A DNA stretch of 11,328 nt, from contig CAKQOG010000048.1 of assembly GCA_934255485.1 (NCBI GenBank), positions 1 through 11,328 on the forward strand. Reading direction: 5' to 3'. The stretch is from an uncultured Prevotellamassilia sp. (GTDB lineage: Bacteria; Bacteroidota; Bacteroidia; Bacteroidales; Bacteroidaceae). The position numbers and the translations under genes were made by a program. The notes under the pieces were generated by a model. It saw only the letters and a list, made by a program, of their open reading frames with translations. It searched no databases and had not been told where the DNA came from. Shown piece after piece: positions 6,087-11,328 of the stretch. The stretch's first letter is position 1, and each line of letters starts with the position of its first letter.

Positions 6087-8714
6087 ATGAAGCTTTCTGA
6101 TTTACATACGGGAGAACGTGGTGTAATAGTGAAAGTGGCTGGACACGGCGGCTTTCGCAAACGCATAGTAGAGATGGGATTTGTAAAAGGAAAGACCGTT
6201 AAGGTGATATTGAATGCTCCCTTGCGCGACCCTATTGAATATGAAATAATGGGGTATAAGATATCTCTGCGACGTGAAGAAGCCCGTTTAGTAGAAGTGA
6301 TTAGCGAGAGCGAAGCTGAAACAGACGTGCGCTTGCATCCTAATGAAAATTTGGCTGGACTCTTGTCTGATAAAGACGAGGAGGAAGAGTTGCGCATGCA
6401 GTTAGACAAACGCATGGAAAAGATGGCTGCCGACCAGCATCGCGTAATCAATGTGGCTTTGGTGGGCAATCCTAATTGCGGAAAGACCTCATTGTTCAAC
6501 ATGGCGTCGGGCGGTCACGAGCATGTGGGAAATTATAGCGGTGTGACAGTTGATGCAAAGGAGGGATTTATGGATATGCACGTAAAGGTGCGCCGCAGTG
6601 CCGATGGTGGTGTGGAGTTTTACCATGATGATCCCCATAATAGTTCTGCCACTTGTGAATCGTGCAAAATAGGAGAGGGGTGCGCAACAAAAGGCAATAT
6701 TGATGGTTATGAAGACAAGCAGTACCACTTCCGTGTGGTAGACTTGCCCGGAACCTATTCGCTCTCAGCCTATTCGCCCGAAGAATTGTATGTTCGTCGG
6801 CATTTGATAGACGAAACCCCCGATGTGGTTATAAATGTGATAGATAGCTCCAACCTTGAACGCAACTTGTATCTAACAACTCAACTCATCGATATGCACC
6901 AACGCATGGTAGTGGCTCTCAATATGTATGATGAGTTGCAACATAGTGGCGATAAACTCGATTACGAACAGCTTGGTCATCTACTGGGTGTGCCAATGGT
7001 TCCTACTATTTCGCGCACGGGTAAAGGCATTAGAGACTTGTTCGAAATGGTGATAAGGGTTTACGAAAATCAAGGAGACGAAGCGCTTGAACGACACATT
7101 CATGTGAACCATGGTAAAGAGTTGGAGCAGAGCATCGATCGTATTAAGCTGATTTTTCAGAAAAACAACGACATTCGCTCAAAATATTCTACACGCTATT
7201 TAGCTATTAAGTACTTAGAGGGCGACAGCGAGGCAAACCGTTTTGTAGAGACCTTGCCACAACACGACGAACTTGTAGCAGCGCGTTACGAAGAAACTGC
7301 ACGCCTTAAAGAAGCGCTTCACGATACCCCCGATAATGCCCTAACAGACGCCAAATATGGTTTTATACAAGGTGCGTTAAAGGAGACTTACGAACCTCAT
7401 GTACTCAAACAAGGGCATACTATAACCGAGAAGATAGATGCCATTGTTACCAATCGCATTTTGGGCTTCCCGCTCTTTTTTGCGGTGCTATTCTTGATAT
7501 TCTTCATTACATTCCAATTAGGACAATATCCAATGGATTGGATAGATTGGTTGGTGTCAAAGATCTCAGAATTTGTGGATTATGCCATGCCCGATGGCGT
7601 ATTGAAGGATATGATAACCCAAGGAGCAATCAGCGGTGTGGGAGCAGTAATCGTGTTCTTGCCCAACATTATGATATTGTATTTCTTTATCTCCATTCTT
7701 GAAGATACGGGGTATATGGCACGTGCAGCATTCATTATGGACCGCTTGATGCATCGCATGGGGTTGCATGGAAAATCCTTTATACCGATGGTGATGGGCT
7801 TTGGTTGTAATGTGCCAGCAGTGATGGCAACACGTACAATCGAGAACCCCAAAAGTCGTCTGATAACCATGCTTATAATACCATTTATGTCATGTTCTGC
7901 TCGAATACCTATTTACGTGGTGTTGGTAAGCGCTTTCTTCCCTCATCAAGGAGCATGGGTTATGTTGGGACTGTATGCTTTGGGCATAATTGTAGCGATT
8001 GTTATGGCACGCTTGTTTAGTAAGTTCTTGATGAAAGGTGAGGACCTACCGTTCGTGATGGAACTCCCTCCTTATCGCATGCCTACAGCAAAGTCTGTAA
8101 CGATGCACACTTGGGAAAAGGGTCGTCAATATCTGCAAAAAATGGGCGGCATAATCCTTGTGTTCTCTCTTATAATATGGGCTTTAAACTATTTTCCACA
8201 CAACGATGAAGCGCAAATGGCAGATGCTCAGCCAACAACAGTTCAAGTGGAGAATAAGGCTGATAATACCAATGTGCAGAGTGTTAACGCATTAGCAAAT
8301 CAAGCTTCTGCAGCGCCAGAGCCCTCGTATTTGCAGCGAATAGGTCATGTAATAGCTCCTGTAATGTCGCCCATGCATTTCGATTGGAAGATGAGCGTGG
8401 GCATACTCTCAGGTATCGGTGCAAAAGAACTTGTGGTGAGTACCTTAGCAGTGATGTATGCAGGCGAGGACGATGTTGATACCGATAGTGCATCTACAGA
8501 TACACGCTTGTCGCAAGCGCTCAAGGCCAACATAAGTTCGGCTTCGGCACTTGCATACTTGGTGTTTATCCTATTCTATTTTCCATGTATAGCCACAATT
8601 ACAGCCATAAAAAATGAAAGTGGTGGATGGAAATGGGCCATATTTACGGCTGTATACACCACAACGTTTGCTTATGTAGCTTCGCTCATAACTTATTGGA
8701 TTGCGGCTGCATAG
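6087..8714 (+). CDS. feoB: Ferrous iron transporter, FeoA-FeoB fusion
   Basis: This inner-membrane Fe(II) importer is 875 residues. Residues 1-74 are a FeoA domain (SH3-like; MKLSDLHTGERGVIVKV), joined by an acidic linker (about 78-117) to the FeoB G domain: G1 GNPNCGKTS (127-135), G2 GVTV (152-155), G3 DLPG (219-222), G4 NMYD (279-282), G5 near SRTGKG (309-314). Between G2 and G3 there are about 45 residues more than in E. coli FeoB, including His180, His184, Cys190, Cys193 and Cys199. The membrane part starts near 458 and has both Gate motifs, GFGCNVPAVMATR (571-583) and PFMSCSARIPIY (599-610), then GAKELVVSTLAVMY (778-791). A variable low-complexity loop spans about 704-746. No FeoC follows. 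ATG6087 fits the FeoA N-terminus. FeoA-FeoB fusions are known in Bacteroidota. Confidence 0.97.
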   Translation: MKLSDLHTGERGVIVKVAGHGGFRKRIVEMGFVKGKTVKVILNAPLRDPIEYEIMGYKISLRREEARLVEVISESEAETDVRLHPNENLAGLLSDKDEEEELRMQLDKRMEKMAADQHRVINVALVGNPNCGKTSLFNMASGGHEHVGNYSGVTVDAKEGFMDMHVKVRRSADGGVEFYHDDPHNSSATCESCKIGEGCATKGNIDGYEDKQYHFRVVDLPGTYSLSAYSPEELYVRRHLIDETPDVVINVIDSSNLERNLYLTTQLIDMHQRMVVALNMYDELQHSGDKLDYEQLGHLLGVPMVPTISRTGKGIRDLFEMVIRVYENQGDEALERHIHVNHGKELEQSIDRIKLIFQKNNDIRSKYSTRYLAIKYLEGDSEANRFVETLPQHDELVAARYEETARLKEALHDTPDNALTDAKYGFIQGALKETYEPHVLKQGHTITEKIDAIVTNRILGFPLFFAVLFLIFFITFQLGQYPMDWIDWLVSKISEFVDYAMPDGVLKDMITQGAISGVGAVIVFLPNIMILYFFISILEDTGYMARAAFIMDRLMHRMGLHGKSFIPMVMGFGCNVPAVMATRTIENPKSRLITMLIIPFMSCSARIPIYVVLVSAFFPHQGAWVMLGLYALGIIVAIVMARLFSKFLMKGEDLPFVMELPPYRMPTAKSVTMHTWEKGRQYLQKMGGIILVFSLIIWALNYFPHNDEAQMADAQPTTVQVENKADNTNVQSVNALANQASAAPEPSYLQRIGHVIAPVMSPMHFDWKMSVGILSGIGAKELVVSTLAVMYAGEDDVDTDSASTDTRLSQALKANISSASALAYLVFILFYFPCIATITAIKNESGGWKWAIFTAVYTTTFAYVASLITYWIAAA

Positions 8715-8811
8715 CAAAATGCAGAGCACATTCAAAACAAGAAAGTAGAAACTTTAAGAAAAATTAGTCATAAAACTATCAAAGTCAATCGTGTATAACG
8801 ATTATATTTTG

Positions 8812-8819
8812 TAACTTTG
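8812..8819 (+). promoter_or_regulatory. Probable -7 promoter element for bamD-rpoZ operon
   Basis: TAACTTTG is an exact TAnnTTTG box only 15 bases upstream of the bamD ATG, implying a leader of roughly 10 bases. The -33 position (around 8788-8792, ATCGT) is poorly matched. No convincing terminator lies between the feoB stop and this box, so some read-through from feoB is possible. Confidence 0.65.
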
Positions 8820-8834
8820 CAGCAAAATTACTAT

Positions 8835-9710
8835 ATGAATAAGATAACTATTGCTACATATAGCTGCATATTATTGGCTCTTTCATCATGCAACGACTAC
8901 AATCGTGTGCTGAAAACGCAAGACTATTCATATAAGTATGAAGTGGCTAAACAATATTATGCAGAAGGACAATATAATCGTGCTTCTTTGTTGTTGCAAG
9001 ACGTTCTTTCGGTGCTAAAAGGTACTGATCAAGGTGAAGAGTCTCTTTATCTCTCTGGACTATGCAATATGAAGGCACACAATTATAGTGCAGCTTCAAC
9101 GGTGTTTCGCAAATATTATGAAACCTATCCACGAGGCAAGTATGTAGAAGAGGCACGCTTTAATTGCGGAAGGTCGCTATATGCTATAACGCCTGAACCA
9201 AGACTTGATCAGACTGACACGTTTCAAGCAGTAACGGAATTTCAAAACTTTATCGAAACTTTTCCGGGAAGCAAGTATCGTGCGCAGGCACAAGATTTGA
9301 TATTTAAGTTGCAAGACAAACTTGTAGAGAAAGAATATCTATCGGCAAAGCTCTATTACGACTTGGGTACCTATATTGGTAATGGTACAAATGGTAATTA
9401 TGGTGCTTGCATTGTGACCGCCGAGAATGCAATAAAGGATTATCCTTATACATCAAGGCGCGAAGATTTCTCGATATTAATACTCCGTGCAAAGTTTAAA
9501 CTCGCAAGATTTAGTGTTGAAAGCAAAAAGGCCGAACGATACCACAATGCTATCGATGAATATTATGGCTTTGTAACAGAATATCCCGAATCGAAATATA
9601 TGAGCGAGGCCAAGCAAATGTTTGCTAAAGCAAGCAAGTATGTAGAGACGGGTGAAGAAGAGGATGCTGATACCTCAGAAGCAACAAACACGGCAAGCGA
9701 GAAAAAATAA
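8835..9710 (+). CDS. bamD: Outer membrane assembly lipoprotein BamD
   Basis: This is a periplasm-facing lipoprotein partner of BamA in inserting beta-barrel proteins into the outer membrane. It has 291 residues. A short signal peptide ends in the lipobox L16-S17-S18-C19, with Cys19 to be lipidated. The rest is TPR-like helical repeats with family signatures: KYEVAKQYYAEGQYNRASLLLQ, YPRGKYVEEARF (98-109), PEPRLDQTDT (120-129), FPGSKYRAQAQ and YPESKYMSEAK (250-260). The tail (272-291) is acidic and low in complexity. A TTG six codons upstream (8817) is in frame but overlaps the promoter -7 box, so ATG8835 is chosen. rpoZ follows after 36 bases, probably in one operon. Confidence 0.93.
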   Translation: MNKITIATYSCILLALSSCNDYNRVLKTQDYSYKYEVAKQYYAEGQYNRASLLLQDVLSVLKGTDQGEESLYLSGLCNMKAHNYSAASTVFRKYYETYPRGKYVEEARFNCGRSLYAITPEPRLDQTDTFQAVTEFQNFIETFPGSKYRAQAQDLIFKLQDKLVEKEYLSAKLYYDLGTYIGNGTNGNYGACIVTAENAIKDYPYTSRREDFSILILRAKFKLARFSVESKKAERYHNAIDEYYGFVTEYPESKYMSEAKQMFAKASKYVETGEEEDADTSEATNTASEKK

Positions 9711-9746
9711 ATAAACAGAAATATAATCGTAAAACATCATATCAAC

Positions 9747-10091
9747 ATGGATTATAAAAAGAGCAAAGCGGCTACCAACACAGTAACTCACAACTTGATG
9801 GACTTTTGTGATGGTACAAACAATATCTACGAAAGCGTAGTTATTATGTCGAAGCGCGCAAACCAAATTGCTGTTCAAATGAAGGAAGACCTTTCAAAGA
9901 AATTGAAAGAGTTTGCTTCGAATAACGACAATTTGGAGGAAACATTTGAAAATCGTGAGCAAATCGAAATCTCACGCTACTATGAAAAGTTGCCAAAACC
10001 AACTTTGATTGCAGCAGACGAGTTTTTGCATCACAACATCTATTTCCGCAATCCTGCTAAGGATAAGAATAATTTGAGTACCGAAGCATGA
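9747..10091 (+). CDS. rpoZ: DNA-directed RNA polymerase omega subunit (Rpb6-like)
   Basis: Omega is the small core RNA polymerase subunit that clamps the beta' C-terminus and aids assembly. The 114 residues contain the omega/Rpb6 signature NIYESVVIMSKRANQIA (26-42), followed by a charged helix (KEDLSKKLKEF) and an acidic stretch. The Bacteroidota form is longer than many omegas and ends with the conserved-looking KPTLIAADEFLHHNIYFRNP (84-103). The gene sits between bamD and a DUF4293 gene, an order I associate with Bacteroidota, and its stop overlaps the next start as ATGA, suggesting translational coupling. Identification rests on the signature and the neighbours. Confidence 0.88.
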   Translation: MDYKKSKAATNTVTHNLMDFCDGTNNIYESVVIMSKRANQIAVQMKEDLSKKLKEFASNNDNLEETFENREQIEISRYYEKLPKPTLIAADEFLHHNIYFRNPAKDKNNLSTEA

Positions 10092-10549
10092 TACAACGTA
10101 TTCAAAGCATATATTTAGTATTGGCTGGATTGTTTCCAGCCTTTACTCTTTTCGTGCCTATTGTGGCATTTTCAAATGCTTCTTTAGCTTTTACGATGAG
10201 TGGGGCAGGATATGAAAGCATTACACAAGTGGCCGAAATGCAAGGCCGTCATCCTTATGGCTTAATATTCTTTGCGGCTTGTTCAATAGTGGTTTCACTT
10301 CTGTCTATCTTCGCCTTTAAGAACCGAAAAAAGCAGATGAAGCAGGTTAAATGGGGGGTATGGATAAATGTGCTTTGGTATGTAACCTTTGTGGTATATG
10401 CCTTTTCTGTAAAATCTCGAACCTCAACAGATTTGTCGTTTGAGTTTGGGTGCTTGTTTCCGTTCTTCTCTATCTTGATGCAAGTATTAGCTAAACATGC
10501 CATCAAACGCGATGAGAATTTGGTGAGAGCTGCCGACAGAATTAGATGA
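10088..10549 (+). CDS. DUF4293 membrane protein
   Basis: This 153-residue inner-membrane protein has four predicted helices: about 7-28, 58-77, 87-108 and 119-136. A polar loop follows the first helix and a basic cytoplasmic stretch (KNRKKQMKQVKWG, 78-90) separates the second and third. The start MIQRIQSIYLVLA and the end KRDENLVRAADRIR match what I recall of the DUF4293 family, found in Bacteroidota next to omega; its function is unknown. The start overlaps the rpoZ stop by ATGA, so it is surely translated from the same message. Its linkage to bamD and rpoZ does not define a role. Confidence 0.87.
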   Translation: MIQRIQSIYLVLAGLFPAFTLFVPIVAFSNASLAFTMSGAGYESITQVAEMQGRHPYGLIFFAACSIVVSLLSIFAFKNRKKQMKQVKWGVWINVLWYVTFVVYAFSVKSRTSTDLSFEFGCLFPFFSILMQVLAKHAIKRDENLVRAADRIR

Positions 10550-10593
10550 CATATCAATGCTTATAGAAACAACCTAATTTATTTTTTTTGCCT

Positions 10594-11031
10594 ATGTCTT
10601 TAAACAAAGTAATGCTTATCGGCAATGTAGGACAAGAGCCTGAAATTCGATACATGGATAATGGTAGTTGCGCAGCTAATTTTAGTTTTGCTACTTCTAC
10701 CAGAGGGTACACTTTGCAAAATGGTACAACTGTACCTGAACGCACAGAGTGGCACAACATTGTGTTGTGGGGTAATTTGGCAAAAATTGTAGATAGTTAT
10801 GTACATAAGGGTGATAAACTCTATGTTGAAGGTGAATTGCGCTATCGCACGTATACAGATAAACGTGGTGCAACTCATAAGGTTGTCGAAATATGGGGCA
10901 CTAATATAGAATTGCTTACACCGCGCGTTCAGCAGCAACCCGCTAATAATGCAACCATGCAAAGCAATCCTTTTCCACCCTCATCGGCAGAAAAAGCTAA
11001 GGATGAACCTTCTCAAAAATGTCCATTCTAA
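10594..11031 (+). CDS. ssb: Single-stranded DNA-binding protein
   Basis: SSB coats single-stranded DNA in replication, repair and recombination. It has 145 residues: the OB fold (about 1-110) shows MSLNKVMLIGNVGQEPEIRY, TEWHNIVLWG (51-60, with the stacking Trp53) and KGDKLYVEGELRYR (72-85). A short Pro/Asn/Gln-rich linker follows. The last residues are DEPSQKCPF: Pro-Phe is kept, but the acidic residues normally just before it (as in DDIPF) are replaced by Gln-Lys-Cys. ATG10594 gives the exact family start; an in-frame TTG two codons upstream is not needed. It lies 44 bases after the DUF4293 gene, possibly in the same transcript; no TAnnTTTG box was found in the gap. A long hairpin follows. 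Confidence 0.96.
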   Translation: MSLNKVMLIGNVGQEPEIRYMDNGSCAANFSFATSTRGYTLQNGTTVPERTEWHNIVLWGNLAKIVDSYVHKGDKLYVEGELRYRTYTDKRGATHKVVEIWGTNIELLTPRVQQQPANNATMQSNPFPPSSAEKAKDEPSQKCPF

Positions 11032-11038
11032 ACAAACT

Positions 11039-11085
11039 ATAATGCGTATGATACCATGCTGAACAAATAGTATTATACGCATTAT
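11039..11085 (+). terminator. Long hairpin after ssb, probable terminator
   Basis: ATAATGCGTATGATAC (11039-11054) pairs with 11070-11085 over 16 bp, with one G-U pair, around a 15-base loop. It starts 7 bases after the ssb stop. The following sequence (TTATGTTG) is not a true T tract, so termination may be inefficient or the hairpin may serve to protect the 3' end of the message. Confidence 0.6.
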
Positions 11086-11124
11086 TTATGTTGAAAAAAA
11101 TAAAGCTACAAGCTGTTTAAAAAG

Positions 11125-11328
11125 ATGTATTTACAAAATAACGACATATATTTGTTAAAACCTTATTCTCTTGAAAAGGCAAAAGAACAGACAGTGTCGA
11201 TATATTTATGGAAGCATACTTTTACACGTAAAGAACTTACAGACGTGGCCAATCATATAGCTCCTAATCTGTTGAACAACGATATATATGAACTAAATGA
11301 TAAGCGCTTTAAAGAGAAGGTTTCTGTG
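11125..11328 (+). CDS. Unrecognised protein, 5' part only
   Basis: An open frame from ATG11125 runs 68 codons to the window edge without a stop. It begins MYLQNNDIYLLKPYSLEKAK, is rich in Asn, Lys, Leu and Tyr, and has no signal peptide or membrane segment in the visible part. It follows the post-ssb hairpin by 39 bases in the same direction, with no clear TAnnTTTG box in front. Base composition is like its neighbours. I recognise no family from this stretch; the visible part looks soluble and mostly helical. In some Bacteroidota ssb is followed by gldE, but this N-terminus shows no membrane helix as GldE would. Confidence 0.6.
   Translation, partial: MYLQNNDIYLLKPYSLEKAKEQTVSIYLWKHTFTRKELTDVANHIAPNLLNNDIYELNDKRFKEKVSV

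Noticed and set aside
6053..6502. Long minus-strand frame of 149 codons opposite the start of feoB
   Set aside because: It is antisense to clearly conserved FeoA and G-domain codons, and its Ser/Arg-rich translation is typical of a shadow frame.
8742..8755. AAAGT/ACTTT hairpin after feoB as a terminator
   Set aside because: Five weak pairs and no T tract; not enough to call.
10580..10590. T-rich stretch before ssb as a terminator or promoter
   Set aside because: There is no stem in front of the T run, and the spacing does not fit TAnnTTTG.
11125..11328. N-terminus of a lanthipeptide dehydratase or of GldE
   Set aside because: A faint N-terminal resemblance was considered, but no diagnostic motif is present in 68 residues, and there is no membrane helix for GldE.

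Overview
The window looks like the chromosome of a member of the phylum Bacteroidota, most likely of the Prevotella/Bacteroides group. It is AT-rich. Its genes lack Shine-Dalgarno sequences. Several starts are preceded by the Bacteroidota -7 promoter element TAnnTTTG. FeoA and FeoB are fused into one protein, and the order bamD - rpoZ (omega) - DUF4293 is one I associate with this group. The genus is an inference from gene content and style, not a database match. Every complete gene lies on the + strand. I see no phage, transposase or CRISPR.

Layout. Bases 1-220 hold two threonine tRNAs (anticodons TGT and CGT) closed by a strong intrinsic terminator. Bases 360-2878 hold transketolase and ribose-5-phosphate isomerase B, 6 bases apart, an operon for the non-oxidative pentose phosphate pathway. 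Bases 3018-3606 hold an HU-family DNA-binding protein and a 29-residue, very basic peptide resembling the COX24/AURKAIP1 (mS38) motif, ended by a hairpin terminator. A 216-base leader with small palindromes then precedes RNase G (3823-5406), which has its own terminator.

Bases 5544-6086 are the largest non-coding stretch. They contain a compact nested palindromic repeat element (5699-5791) built from a roughly 22-base unit, a perfect 7-1-7 palindrome (5820-5834), and a well-formed promoter (5973-6009) for the FeoA-FeoB ferrous iron transporter (6087-8714). The transporter carries an unusual Cys/His-bearing insertion in the switch region of its G domain.

Bases 8812-10549 form a cell-envelope/transcription group: lipoprotein BamD, RNA polymerase omega and a four-helix DUF4293 membrane protein, the last two overlapping by ATGA. 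Single-stranded DNA-binding protein (10594-11031) follows, with an atypical C-terminal tip, then a long hairpin. The window ends in an unrecognised gene that starts at 11125 and runs off the edge.

Most of this is ordinary housekeeping DNA. The least explained items are the nested palindrome upstream of feoB, the FeoB insertion, the non-acidic SSB tip and the 29-residue basic peptide.
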